A program made the translations under genes and the position numbers. Below are positions 8,844 through 18,207 of a DNA stretch of 64,000 nucleotides, piece after piece (positions within the stretch are counted from its first letter, which is position 1; each line of letters opens with the position of its first letter). The DNA is from an uncultured Butyrivibrio sp. Lineage in GTDB: Bacteria > Bacillota > Clostridia > Lachnospirales > Lachnospiraceae. Location of the stretch: positions 1 to 64,000 of the forward strand of contig NZ_CAMVPU010000001.1 of assembly GCF_947169445.1 (NCBI RefSeq). The letters run 5' to 3'. The notes beneath the pieces were generated by a model. It worked only from the letters and a program-made list of their open reading frames with translations. It was not told where the DNA came from and made no database searches.

Positions 8844-10172
8844 TTATAAGAGATTTTGCAGATCCTTGAAGAATGTAGGATAGGAAATGCCTACACAGGC
8901 GTCATCCATAATTCTTGTGGCTCCTTCTGCTGCAAGAGCAGCGATTGCAAAACTCATGGCAAGACGGTGGTCATTGTGGGTGTGAATGTCGGCACCGTGA
9001 AGAGGCTTGCCGCCGTGAATGATCATACCGTCATCTGTAGCTTCTATATCGCAGCCCATAGCTGTCAGGTTCTCAACTACGGTGGCAATTCTGTCGGATT
9101 CTTTTACCTTAAGTTCAGCAGCATCTTTAATAATTGTGTCGAAGTTTCCTGTGGCAGCGAGAATTGCGACCATTGGAAGCTCGTCTATCATAGTCGGAAT
9201 ATCTTTTCCGCCAATTTCGAATTTCTTGTTCTGATTACCATGAAGCTCGCTGTATTTAACCAGAATGTCTGCCCGGGGTTCACCGGATTCATTTATGTTA
9301 AGAAGAGTAATGTCAGCGCCCATCTGTTTTAAGACAGTTAATATTCCGCAGCGGGTATTATTGATTCCAACGTTTCTTATAAGAAGCTCGGAACCGGGAA
9401 CAATGAGAGCTGCAGCGATGAAGTAAGCAGCGGATGAAATATCTCCGGGAACATTTATCTTGTTGCCGTGAAGAGGCATTCCCGGATGAAGTATGGCAGC
9501 GGCGCTTCCATCCCTTGCTACCTCATTATGAACATCAGCACCAAAGGAGGCCAGCATAATCTCAGAATGATTTCGGGATAAAGCAGGCTCGTACACAACG
9601 GTTTCACCATCTGCATAAAGGCCTGCAAGCAGTATGCAGGATTTAACCTGGGCTGATGCGATCGGGTTTCTATAGGTGATTCCGCGAAGCTTCTTACCGC
9701 CTTTGATAGAAAGAGGAGCGCAATCATTTCCGAGAACTGAGGAAATATCCGCACCCATCATCGAAAGAGGCGTGATTATACGGTTCATAGGTCTTTTTTC
9801 TATAGACATATCACCGGTTATAAGTGAATCAAAGGGCTGCGCAGCCAAAATACCGGACATAAGCCTTGTAGTAGTTCCGCTGTTTCCGGTATACAGGGTT
9901 GAGTCAGAGGCTTTAAGCCCATGAAGCCCTTTTCCGTGTACGGTTATGGTAGGTACGCCGTTGGTGGGCCTTATGCTGTGATCGATCAGGATTCCCAGCT
10001 TTTTGAAACATTCAATTGTAGACAGACAATCGGCGCTCTGGAGAAAACCTGTAATTTCCGTTGTTCCCTCTGCAAGGGCACCAAACATAATACTTCTGTG
10101 AGAAATTGATTTATCACCGGGTACAAAAACATCGCCGGTAATAGGATGTGTGGCTTTTTCAAGTAAGATCAT
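8844..10172 (-). CDS. aroA: 3-phosphoshikimate 1-carboxyvinyltransferase (EPSP synthase)
   Basis: 442 aa, sixth step of the shikimate pathway: phosphoenolpyruvate plus shikimate-3-phosphate gives EPSP. Signature segments are present: PGDKSISHRS near residue 18, GNSGTTTRLMSG near residue 95, and the C-terminal DHRLAMSFA. A GGAGGG ribosome site precedes the ATG. It is downstream of tyrA on the same strand with a 69-nt gap, probably one aromatic amino-acid operon. Length is normal to slightly long. Confidence 0.95.
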   Translation of the reverse strand: MILLEKATHPITGDVFVPGDKSISHRSIMFGALAEGTTEITGFLQSADCLSTIECFKKLGILIDHSIRPTNGVPTITVHGKGLHGLKASDSTLYTGNSGTTTRLMSGILAAQPFDSLITGDMSIEKRPMNRIITPLSMMGADISSVLGNDCAPLSIKGGKKLRGITYRNPIASAQVKSCILLAGLYADGETVVYEPALSRNHSEIMLASFGADVHNEVARDGSAAAILHPGMPLHGNKINVPGDISSAAYFIAAALIVPGSELLIRNVGINNTRCGILTVLKQMGADITLLNINESGEPRADILVKYSELHGNQNKKFEIGGKDIPTMIDELPMVAILAATGNFDTIIKDAAELKVKESDRIATVVENLTAMGCDIEATDDGMIIHGGKPLHGADIHTHNDHRLAMSFAIAALAAEGATRIMDDACVGISYPTFFKDLQNLL

Positions 10173-10241
10173 TGTGAGCCCTCCAAGACCGCAAAAAAAA
10201 TCTGTAAAAATGTGCTTTTATAAGTTAGATGATAGTGCTAT

Positions 10242-11339
10242 TTACTGGAAATTTACTGTGTAGCCATTTGACATCAATATGCTGCTGGCTTTTTCCAGAT
10301 CCCTTCCATTATGAAATTCAATTCTAAGTGTTCCGCGCTCATATTCTCTGTTATGAACAATGCCGATGTTCTTGATGTTTACGTTGTTTTCGGACAAAAG
10401 AACTGCAACAGCAGCAAGGCGTCCGGGCTGGTCGTTGATCTCGACATGCAGCACATAAGTCTTTTGAATAGGGCCACTTGCGAAATCCGAAAATGATTCT
10501 CTGTATTCCCTGGCAGAAGTAAAGAAATCAAGGAGCTTATCGTGGTCATGCTCATCAACTGCCAGCTTGATATCGATAAGTGAATCAATAAGTTTTTCCA
10601 AAAGACCTGAGATATTATCGGAATTAGTATTGCAGATCTGCTGCCACATCACAGGAGAAGAGGAAGATATTCTCGTGATATCCTTAAAACCGCCGGCAGC
10701 GATCGTCTTCATCAAATGGTCTTCGTTGTCACTGTCTTTGACAAGGTTTACAAGTGAAGCGGACAGGACGTGTGGCACATGGCTTATTGCAGCAGTTGCA
10801 AAGTCGTGCTGAAGGTAAGGAACCACAAGAGGGATAGCACCCATATTCTTGACCAGCTGATAGTAGTCCTCGAGCCTTTCTTCATCTGTGTTATCTGTCT
10901 TGGTGAGAATGTAATAGGCGTTTTCCAAAAGAGCAGCCTTGGAATTTAGGTAACCAATCCTCTCGGTGCCTGTCATGGGATGTCCGCCGATGAACTGGCC
11001 TTCAAGTCCCAGCTCTTTTACCTTCTCATGAATACTGTTCTTGACGCTTCCGATATCTGTAAGTGTAGTCTTAGGATTAAGATATGGAAGCAGAAGCTCT
11101 AAATTATCATTATTAATCTCAACGGGAGCACATAAAAATATATAATCGCATTCGCTAAATTCTTCACTTATTTTAAGGAGAGGAATATCAATTATTCCAT
11201 CCTTGTATGCGGCATCAACTGTGCTTCTGTGTGGCGCATAGGCCATGATCTTTGAGTCCGGAGAAAATGCCTTTATTGCGCGGGCCATTGAACCACCAAT
11301 CAGTCCAAGCCCGATAAATCCGTATGTTTTTATGTCCAT
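10242..11339 (-). CDS. tyrA: Prephenate dehydrogenase with ACT domain
   Basis: 365 aa from the chosen ATG. The N-terminal Rossmann motif GLGLIGGS, the GGHPMTGTERIGY segment around the active site, and a C-terminal ACT domain (INDQPGRLAAVAVLL) identify prephenate dehydrogenase, which makes 4-hydroxyphenylpyruvate for tyrosine and is usually feedback-controlled through the ACT domain. A longer frame opens at 11375, but a promoter-like pair overlaps that start and AGGGG precedes the ATG at 11339, so the shorter start is preferred. Confidence 0.92.
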   Translation of the reverse strand: MDIKTYGFIGLGLIGGSMARAIKAFSPDSKIMAYAPHRSTVDAAYKDGIIDIPLLKISEEFSECDYIFLCAPVEINNDNLELLLPYLNPKTTLTDIGSVKNSIHEKVKELGLEGQFIGGHPMTGTERIGYLNSKAALLENAYYILTKTDNTDEERLEDYYQLVKNMGAIPLVVPYLQHDFATAAISHVPHVLSASLVNLVKDSDNEDHLMKTIAAGGFKDITRISSSSPVMWQQICNTNSDNISGLLEKLIDSLIDIKLAVDEHDHDKLLDFFTSAREYRESFSDFASGPIQKTYVLHVEINDQPGRLAAVAVLLSENNVNIKNIGIVHNREYERGTLRIEFHNGRDLEKASSILMSNGYTVNFQ

Positions 11340-11619
11340 AAAATGAGAAACCCCTAAAAATGCATAGTTATACATTCATAACTGTATCACTACAACGTGC
11401 GAAAGTCAATTAAAACGTTGCTTGTGCAAAAAGACGAAAATGCTTGTGCTAGTACACTATCTTTAGTAAAATATTGTTATGAGATTTTGTTGGGGCAGGA
11501 TCTATATTGTTCAAATGGCATAGTATGGCTATTTTGGAGTTCTTCCTATAGTCTAATATGCATCTATTGTCTCGATATTCTCATAAATACCCTAATGGTT
11601 GCGACTGGAGGACATTGAT

Positions 11620-13710
11620 ATGAACGTTTACACGACTGACAAGATTAGAAACGTAGTGCTGCTGGGCCATGGCGGAGCAGGTAAGACAAGTCTCTCTGAG
11701 GCAATGGCTTATTTAGCAGGTATTACATCCAGAATGGGAAAAGTTGAGGATGGAAATACTCTTAGTGACTTCGATAAGGAAGAGCAGAAGAGACATATTT
11801 CAATCAGCACTTCTTCTATTCCGCTTGAATGGGATGGACATAAGATCAACCTTCTGGATACACCCGGATTCTTTGATTTTGTCGGTGAAGTTGAAGAAGC
11901 TATGAGCGTTGCTGATGCTGCTATTATTGTTGTTTCAGGCAAGGCTGGAATCGAAGTTGGTACTGAGAGAGCTTGGGAACTTTGTGAGAAGTACAAATTA
12001 CCTAGAATGGTATTTGTTGCAGACATGGATATAGATGATGTTTCCTATAGACAGGTTGTGCAGGATATGACAGACAAATATGGCAAGAAGATGGCTCCTT
12101 TCAATCTGCCTATCCGTGAGAATGAGAAGTTTGTCGGTTATGTTAATGTAATCCAGGAGAAGGGCTTTAGATGGGAAGGCAAAGAGGTTGTTGAGTGCCC
12201 TGTTCCTGAATACAACCAGGCTAACCTTAAGCTCTGCAGAGATACTCTTATTGAATCAGTTGCTGAGACAAGTGAAGAGTTCATGGACAGATATTTTAAC
12301 GGAGATACCTTCTCAGAAGCTGAGATCAGAGCAGCTGTCCGTTCTAATGTTTGTGATGGAACTATCGTTCCTATCGAGATGGGATCAAGTACTCTTTGCC
12401 AGGGTATTTACACACTTCTTGATGATATCGTTAAGTATATGCCTAGCCCTGAGAACCGTAAGATGGCTGGTATCAATACTAATACAAATGAAATCTTTGA
12501 AGCAAACTTTGACTTCTCAAAGCCAAAGACAGCTTTTGTATTTAAGACCATGATCGATCCTTTCATTGGTAAGTATTCACTTATTAAGGTTAGATCAGGT
12601 GTCATTAAACCGGATGATGTAATGTTTGTTGCCAATAAGGATACTGAGGTTAAGATCGGTAAGCTCTATGTCCTTCAGGGCAATAAGGCTACTGAGGTTC
12701 CTGAGCTCCATGCCGGTGACCTTGGCGCATTGCAGAAGCTTGAAATCTCTACAGGAGATACTCTTTCTACAAAGGCTACTCCAGTACAGTATGCTAAGAT
12801 GGATATTTCTCAGCCATATACATACATGAGATATCATGCTCAGAATAAGAGCGATATTGATAAGATTGCTCAGTCTCTTGCTAAGCTCGCTGCAGAAGAC
12901 CAGACTCTTAAGGTAGTAAATGACGCTGAAAACCGTCAGACTCTCCTTTATGGTATGGGCGATATGCACCTTGAGGTTATTCAGAGTAAGCTCCTTAATG
13001 TTTATAAGGTTGCTATCGATCTGACCAAGCCGAAGGTTGCTTTCAGAGAGACAATCCGCAAGAATTCTGATGTTGAGTACAAGTACAAGAAGCAGACCGG
13101 TGGACATGGTCAGTATGGACACGTTAAGATGCGCTTTGCTCCTTCAGGAGATCCTACAAAGCCATATGAGTTCGATCAGGAAGTTGTTGGTGGAGCAGTT
13201 CCTAAGAACTACTTCCCTGCAGTTGAAAAGGGTATTGCAGAGTCTGTACTTCGCGGACCTCTTGCAGCTTATCCTGTAGTTGGCGTTAAGGCTACTCTTT
13301 ACGATGGATCATATCATCCGGTTGACTCTTCAGAAATGGCATTCAAGGTTGCTGCTTCAAATGCCTTCAAGAAGGGCTTTATGGATGCAAGTCCTGTTCT
13401 CCTTGAGCCTATTGTTTCTCTTAAGGTTACAGTTCCTGATACCTATACAGGTGATGTAATGGGAGATCTCAATAAGAGAAGAGGACGTGTACTTGGAATG
13501 AATCCTTCACTTACCGGCAAGCAGGTTATCGAGGCTGAGGTTCCTATGATGGAACTCTTTGGATATTGCACACAGCTTCGTTCCATGACCGGTGGAAGCG
13601 GTGACTTCGAGTATGAGTTCAACAGATATGAGCAGGCTCCTTCAGATGTTCAGGCAAAAGAAGTTGCTGACAGAGCTGAAAAGGTTGCTGCTGCTAATGC
13701 TGAAGAATAA
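11620..13710 (+). CDS. Elongation factor G-like GTPase
   Basis: 696 aa. P-loop GHGGAGKTSL near residue 15, switch region DTPGFFDFVGEV, then EF-G domains II-V (GGHGQYGHVKMRFAP in domain IV, and LNKRRGRVLGM in domain V). It belongs to the EF-G paralogue group rather than being an obvious canonical fusA, since no ribosomal-protein operon surrounds it. A TTG start at 11599 is possible, but GGAGG at 11607 points to the ATG at 11620. Codon use is strongly biased toward abundant codons, suggesting high expression. A strong terminator follows. Confidence 0.88.
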   Translation: MNVYTTDKIRNVVLLGHGGAGKTSLSEAMAYLAGITSRMGKVEDGNTLSDFDKEEQKRHISISTSSIPLEWDGHKINLLDTPGFFDFVGEVEEAMSVADAAIIVVSGKAGIEVGTERAWELCEKYKLPRMVFVADMDIDDVSYRQVVQDMTDKYGKKMAPFNLPIRENEKFVGYVNVIQEKGFRWEGKEVVECPVPEYNQANLKLCRDTLIESVAETSEEFMDRYFNGDTFSEAEIRAAVRSNVCDGTIVPIEMGSSTLCQGIYTLLDDIVKYMPSPENRKMAGINTNTNEIFEANFDFSKPKTAFVFKTMIDPFIGKYSLIKVRSGVIKPDDVMFVANKDTEVKIGKLYVLQGNKATEVPELHAGDLGALQKLEISTGDTLSTKATPVQYAKMDISQPYTYMRYHAQNKSDIDKIAQSLAKLAAEDQTLKVVNDAENRQTLLYGMGDMHLEVIQSKLLNVYKVAIDLTKPKVAFRETIRKNSDVEYKYKKQTGGHGQYGHVKMRFAPSGDPTKPYEFDQEVVGGAVPKNYFPAVEKGIAESVLRGPLAAYPVVGVKATLYDGSYHPVDSSEMAFKVAASNAFKKGFMDASPVLLEPIVSLKVTVPDTYTGDVMGDLNKRRGRVLGMNPSLTGKQVIEAEVPMMELFGYCTQLRSMTGGSGDFEYEFNRYEQAPSDVQAKEVADRAEKVAAANAEE

Positions 13711-13732
13711 TTAAATTAGTAGATTTTTGTAG

Positions 13733-13759
13733 GGGCTCTGCTTTTGGCAGAGCCCTTTT
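13733..13759 (+). terminator. Intrinsic terminator of the EF-G-like gene
   Basis: Perfect 9-bp stem GGGCTCTGC / GCAGAGCCC with a 5-nt loop and TTTT tail, directly after the EF-G-like stop codon. Confidence 0.88.
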
Positions 13760-13789
13760 AAACACCATAAAAGTTTAATAATATTTTTA

Positions 13790-13816
13790 TATACTGTTAT
13801 CGGTTTTGTGATAACA
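13790..13816 (+). promoter_or_regulatory. -10 element with adjacent inverted repeat before the EAL gene
   Basis: TATACT at 13790-13795 is followed at once by TGTTATC ... GATAACA (13795-13801 and 13810-13816), just upstream of the EAL start. The repeat could be an operator or a 5' hairpin. No convincing -35 was seen. Confidence 0.3.
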
Positions 13817-13823
13817 TGTAAGC

Positions 13824-15770
13824 ATGATGACTAATGATTTTATTCAATATAATTATGTTGGCGAGTTTGCCGGACTGATAATGGCCGGTCTTGTTTTTGT
13901 ACACATGCTGTATTCAAGACCCAAGAAGACATATGTTTATAAATTTGTTTTTCTTGGTATGGCTTTATCGATTTTTTCTATACTGGTCCATCTTTCAATT
14001 CTTTTTGTGGCCAATAATCCGGATAAATACTATAACAACTCTTTATTTATGGGGCAGCTTTTGCTGTTTTTATTGTGTTATGACGGGGTTTTGTACTTTA
14101 TCTTTTCCTACGTCAACATGATGTCCATAGTAAGGCGGTCCCAGAGAAAAGAATTTCTGATGATGTATGCCTCTTTGTCGGCGGTTTATGTCATTGGTGT
14201 TATTCTGGAAATTGCTTCGAGGAATTTCTATATTTTGGAACTTGATGGAATCGATATTTCCCACTTTGTCAGATATTACACCGGAGCAGGTATAGTCTGT
14301 GCCATAGTCTGCATAAACGCTACTCTCAGCAATTTGAAAAATGTATCTAGAGTAATCTGGCATGCTGTATTTAAGATAACCCCGGCGATTATGATAATTC
14401 TGATTGCGCAGATGCTTGTGGTTGAGAGATATCATTCAGTATTTACCTCAATGACTTATGTGCCGGTGTTTGTCATGGGATATATGCTTTTCCATTCGAA
14501 CCCGTATGATGAAGTTACCGGATGCCAGAATTATTTTGCTCTGGATGCGTATCTGGATAAACATCTTGGAAAAAGAAAATTCTATATCAGTTATCTGTCC
14601 TTGAAATTCCCGGTAATAGATAAAATTGTCATGGACACAGAGGAACTGACACTTCAGGGAATAGCTACCTGCAGAAAAATGGAATCAGTAAGTAGCAAGA
14701 TCAAGATGTTCAGAGTGTCAGAGCGGGAATTTGTCAATATAATTGAAACAAATGATGAAGAGGAATTCCTCAAATGCATAAATAGCATACGAGGCATTCT
14801 GGATGGAACCAAGGCGGATATAAAGGTTCCGTTTAATTATATTCTTGTTTCCGGCGAGGTGTGGCCTGAACTTGATACAATTATCAGATGCCGTCAGTAC
14901 TTTGAGTTTGTTGCAAAGAGATTTAAAGATCATAATTCCAGCCAATTCTATGTGGCAACCCCAAGGGATTATGATGATTTTATGGAAGAATATGAGATTC
15001 TTCTGACTCTTGAGGATATCAGAAACAGGCTTGATCTTGAGGATGAAAGGTTGATGGTTTTTGCACAGCCAATCTATAGCGTAGAGACCGGTAGTTTCAG
15101 GTCGGCAGAAGCCCTCACAAGGCTGAAAATAGGTAATAAGATAATCAATCCGGACAAATTCATACCACTGGCTGAAGAAAGTGGTACAATTCATGCGATA
15201 TCCTGCATAGTTCTCGATAAGGTCTGCAAGGCAATAGCTGAATTTGAGGAGTATTATGACTTTGATGCTATTTCCATAAATGTTTCATCTAAAGAGATTT
15301 CCTTGGAAAATATCTATTCTGATTTCCTTGAGATTATGGAAAAATATGATTTTGATATTTCCAAGATAAGACTGGAAATTACTGAGTCTGCTATGTTTGA
15401 AGACTTTGAGACAGCTAATGAAAACATGAATTCGCTCTCAAAGGCCGGAATACATTTCTATCTGGATGACTTCGGAACAGGATATTCTTCTATAGAAAGA
15501 GTAATGAATATTCCGGTTAAGACTATCAAATTTGATAAGTCACTACTTTATAAATCACTGGATGATGACCGTATGGACGATATCATGAAGTACATGATAG
15601 AGGTATTTAAAAAGAATGGATTCATCACACTGGTGGAAGGTGTAGAAGACGAATCCCAGAATCAGTACAGTGTTGAAAGAGGCTTTGATTATATACAGGG
15701 TTATCACTATGCTAAACCTGAACCTATCGAGTCAGTAAAGAAGTATTTTACAAGAAAAAATAAGTTCTGA
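13824..15770 (+). CDS. Membrane-bound EAL-domain c-di-GMP phosphodiesterase
   Basis: 648 aa. The first about 220 residues hold six or seven hydrophobic segments, a 7TM-type sensor. Residues about 225-375 look like a degenerate GGDEF domain without a GGDEF motif. The C-terminal EAL domain has AEALTRL at the EAL position, DDFGTGYSS, FDKSLL and LVEGVE, so catalytic and metal ligands appear intact. It should hydrolyse c-di-GMP to pGpG at the membrane. Monocistronic, between two terminators. Confidence 0.88.
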   Translation: MMTNDFIQYNYVGEFAGLIMAGLVFVHMLYSRPKKTYVYKFVFLGMALSIFSILVHLSILFVANNPDKYYNNSLFMGQLLLFLLCYDGVLYFIFSYVNMMSIVRRSQRKEFLMMYASLSAVYVIGVILEIASRNFYILELDGIDISHFVRYYTGAGIVCAIVCINATLSNLKNVSRVIWHAVFKITPAIMIILIAQMLVVERYHSVFTSMTYVPVFVMGYMLFHSNPYDEVTGCQNYFALDAYLDKHLGKRKFYISYLSLKFPVIDKIVMDTEELTLQGIATCRKMESVSSKIKMFRVSEREFVNIIETNDEEEFLKCINSIRGILDGTKADIKVPFNYILVSGEVWPELDTIIRCRQYFEFVAKRFKDHNSSQFYVATPRDYDDFMEEYEILLTLEDIRNRLDLEDERLMVFAQPIYSVETGSFRSAEALTRLKIGNKIINPDKFIPLAEESGTIHAISCIVLDKVCKAIAEFEEYYDFDAISINVSSKEISLENIYSDFLEIMEKYDFDISKIRLEITESAMFEDFETANENMNSLSKAGIHFYLDDFGTGYSSIERVMNIPVKTIKFDKSLLYKSLDDDRMDDIMKYMIEVFKKNGFITLVEGVEDESQNQYSVERGFDYIQGYHYAKPEPIESVKKYFTRKNKF

Positions 15771-15799
15771 TCACAAATATATTCAAGTAGACTTGAGAG

Positions 15800-15827
15800 G
15801 GCTTTCCTGATGGGAAAGCCTTCATTT
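15800..15827 (+). terminator. Intrinsic terminator of the EAL gene
   Basis: Stem GGCTTTCC / GGAAAGCC with a short loop, followed by TTCATTTTAT, right after the EAL gene. Confidence 0.75.
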
Positions 15828-15878
15828 TATGTTGAAAAAGAATTGCACTTTAATGTGGTAACTTGATAAATTAAATCA

Positions 15879-15907
15879 TTGACACTCATTGTATGATTGT
15901 ATACAAT
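15879..15907 (+). promoter_or_regulatory. Consensus promoter overlapped by a GntR-type operator
   Basis: TTGACA at 15879-15884, a 17-nt spacer and TACAAT at 15902-15907. The perfect palindrome ATTGTATACAAT (15896-15907) overlaps the -10 box and contains TTGTATACAA, the core of the operator known for Bacillus GntR. The gene at 17454 encodes a GntR/FCD regulator, so autoregulated repression of this citrate operon is likely. Confidence 0.7.
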
Positions 15908-16006
15908 GATAACCAAAGAACAATAAATTAACGGTTTAGAGCGGAATCTTTCATCGTTGTGTTATACGAATATGATTCATTCCACGGAATTTGCGGGGAT
16001 TTTTTT

Positions 16007-17452
16007 ATGCCAGAGAATAATACCTTTCAGAATCGGCCAGTGACCATGAATGACAAGAATAACTTGCTTCAGATCGAGGAGCATATGTATATTCTTGACG
16101 ATGTAAAAAGACCTAATGTTTTCAGAAACATGTTTCCTTATGAGGAAGTTCCTAAGATTCCTTTTAATGACAGAATCGTTCCTCATAATATGCCAAAAGA
16201 AATCTGGATAACAGATACCACCTTTAGAGATGGTCAGCAGTCCAGAGCGCCTTACACAACAGATCAGATCGTTCATATTTATGATATGTTCCATGAACTT
16301 GGCGGACCTAACGGCATGATCAGGCAGAGTGAGTTCTTTTTATATAGTAAAAGCGACCGCGATGCTGTGTATAAATGTATGGAGCGAGGCTACAAATTCC
16401 CGGAAGTAACCAGCTGGATTAGAGCGAGTGAAGAGGACTTCAAGCTGGTTAAAGAGATTGGAATGAAGGAAACGGGAATCCTGGTAAGCTGCTCGGATTA
16501 CCACATTTTCCTTAAACTTAAAATGACAAGGCGTCAGGCTCTGGAACACTATCTTAGCATTGTTCGTTCCTGCTTAGAGGAGGGAATTAGCCCAAGATGC
16601 CATCTGGAGGACATAACAAGAGCCGATATTTTCGGATTCGTTGTTCCATTCTGTCTTGAACTTATGAAGCTTATGAATGAGTACAAGATACCTATCAAGG
16701 TACGTGCCTGCGACACTATGGGATATGGAGTTAACTTCTCCGGTGCAGTTATTCCCAGAAGTGTTCAGGGTATTATTTATGCTATTAATACCAACGCCGG
16801 TGTGCCAAGTGAGCTGATTGAATGGCATGGTCATAACGACTTTTATAAGGCTGTTACCAATTCAACTACAGCCTGGATATATGGATGTGCATCTGTTAAC
16901 ACTTCACTCTTTGGAATCGGTGAGAGAACAGGCAATACACCTCTTGAGGCTATGGTATTTGAGTATGCTCAGCTTAAGGGAACTCTAAATGGTATGAATA
17001 CTACCGTCATCACAGACCTTGCTGAGTATTATGAGAAAGAGATTGGATTTACTGTTCCAGCCAATACACCTTTTGTTGGTAAGAACTTTAATGTTACAAG
17101 AGCAGGAATTCATGCAGATGGTCTGCTTAAGAACGAGGAAATCTATAACATTTTCGATACAGAAAAGTTCCTTAAAAGGCCGCCTGTCAGTGCAGTATCC
17201 AATACGTCTGGTCTTGCGGGAATTGCACATTGGATCAATGTTCATTACAAGCTTCGTGAGGAGCATGCTCTTTCCAAGACTTCACCTCTTGTTACTAACA
17301 TCAAGGCATGGGTTGATCAGGAATATGCAGCCGGCCGTGTGACAGTTATGACTGATGGAGAGCTTGTAAGAGAAATAGAAAAAGTTAGCAAAGAACTGGG
17401 AATTATTGTTAAAGAAGGAGAGATTGTAAGCCGTAAGGCAAAAGAGGGCTGA
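16007..17452 (+). CDS. (Re)-citrate synthase-like DRE-TIM acyltransferase
   Basis: About 481 aa from the chosen ATG (GTG at 15959 is an alternative; GCGGGGA precedes the ATG). DRE-TIM barrel signature DTTFRDGQQSRAPYT, metal ligands in EWHGHNDF, and the GIHADGLLK segment place it in the isopropylmalate/homocitrate/(Re)-citrate synthase superfamily. The GntR gene and NADP-isocitrate dehydrogenase directly downstream argue for (Re)-citrate synthase: acetyl-CoA plus oxaloacetate to citrate, feeding 2-oxoglutarate and glutamate synthesis in anaerobes. Aconitase is not in this window. Homocitrate synthase is the main alternative. Confidence 0.7.
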   Translation: MPENNTFQNRPVTMNDKNNLLQIEEHMYILDDVKRPNVFRNMFPYEEVPKIPFNDRIVPHNMPKEIWITDTTFRDGQQSRAPYTTDQIVHIYDMFHELGGPNGMIRQSEFFLYSKSDRDAVYKCMERGYKFPEVTSWIRASEEDFKLVKEIGMKETGILVSCSDYHIFLKLKMTRRQALEHYLSIVRSCLEEGISPRCHLEDITRADIFGFVVPFCLELMKLMNEYKIPIKVRACDTMGYGVNFSGAVIPRSVQGIIYAINTNAGVPSELIEWHGHNDFYKAVTNSTTAWIYGCASVNTSLFGIGERTGNTPLEAMVFEYAQLKGTLNGMNTTVITDLAEYYEKEIGFTVPANTPFVGKNFNVTRAGIHADGLLKNEEIYNIFDTEKFLKRPPVSAVSNTSGLAGIAHWINVHYKLREEHALSKTSPLVTNIKAWVDQEYAAGRVTVMTDGELVREIEKVSKELGIIVKEGEIVSRKAKEG

Positions 17453-17453
17453 T

Positions 17454-18137
17454 ATGGAAAATAGTGATTTAAAGGATGAGGTTACCGATAAATACTCACT
17501 TCGAGGCAGGGTGTTCCACAGAATCAGAGAAGATATTTTAAACGGTAAATATAAAGATCATGAAGAGTTAAAGGAGGTCGCAATCGGACAGGAGCTGGGC
17601 GTCAGCAGAACCCCGGTAAGAGAAGCATTCAGGCAGCTCGAGCTTGAAGGGCTTATTCAGATTGTGCCTAATAAAGGAGCTTATGTCACCGGTATCAAGG
17701 TTAAAGATATCCGCGATATCTATATGATAAGATCCAAGTTAGAGGGCCTGTGCGCAAGATGGGCCTGCGAGAACATTACAAAAGAGCAGCTTGAGGAAAT
17801 GGAGGAAGTTATCTACCTTGCTGAATTTCATGCTGCAAGAGGACATATGGAGCAGATGGCGGAACTGGATAACAGATTCCATACAATTATGTATGAGGCC
17901 TGTGCTTCCAAAATGCTTGAGCATCTGTTAAAGGACTACCATCGTTACGTATGGCGTGTCAGACAGAAGACTTTATCCAGCAACAGAGGTGCTGTTTCTA
18001 ATGTTGAGCACAAATTCATCATGGAGGCTATCAAGGAGAACAATCCTGACAAGGCTGAGGAACTTGCTAACCAGCATATGCTTAATGCCTATGAGAACAT
18101 GGTAGATAAGGGACTTTTGGAGTTATATGAGTCTTAA
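17454..18137 (+). CDS. GntR-family regulator, FCD subfamily
   Basis: 227 aa. N-terminal winged helix with the GntR signature (GQELGVSRTPVREAFRQLE, about residues 43-61) and an all-helical FCD ligand domain whose metal/ligand histidines fit ELDNRFH, HKFI and the C-terminal NQHML. It starts 2 nt after the citrate synthase stop and precedes icd, so it is cotranscribed with the genes it likely controls through the palindrome at 15896-15907. The effector may be a carboxylate, as is usual for FCD proteins. Confidence 0.9.
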   Translation: MENSDLKDEVTDKYSLRGRVFHRIREDILNGKYKDHEELKEVAIGQELGVSRTPVREAFRQLELEGLIQIVPNKGAYVTGIKVKDIRDIYMIRSKLEGLCARWACENITKEQLEEMEEVIYLAEFHAARGHMEQMAELDNRFHTIMYEACASKMLEHLLKDYHRYVWRVRQKTLSSNRGAVSNVEHKFIMEAIKENNPDKAEELANQHMLNAYENMVDKGLLELYES

Positions 18138-18207
18138 TTAAATCGGATAATGATGGCGTTGCCGCAGCACGCAGGATGGGAAGTACATGATATTACAGGA
18201 GGAATAA

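Noticed and set aside
8856..10109. Several plus-strand ORFs opposite aroA
   Set aside because: Antisense shadows of a clearly recognised gene.
16007..17452. NifV homocitrate synthase serving the nitrogenase-like cluster 5 kb away
   Set aside because: The operon partner genes (GntR regulator and NADP-isocitrate dehydrogenase) and a separate promoter point to citrate formation; a strong terminator-like repeat and an opposite-strand gene separate the two loci.
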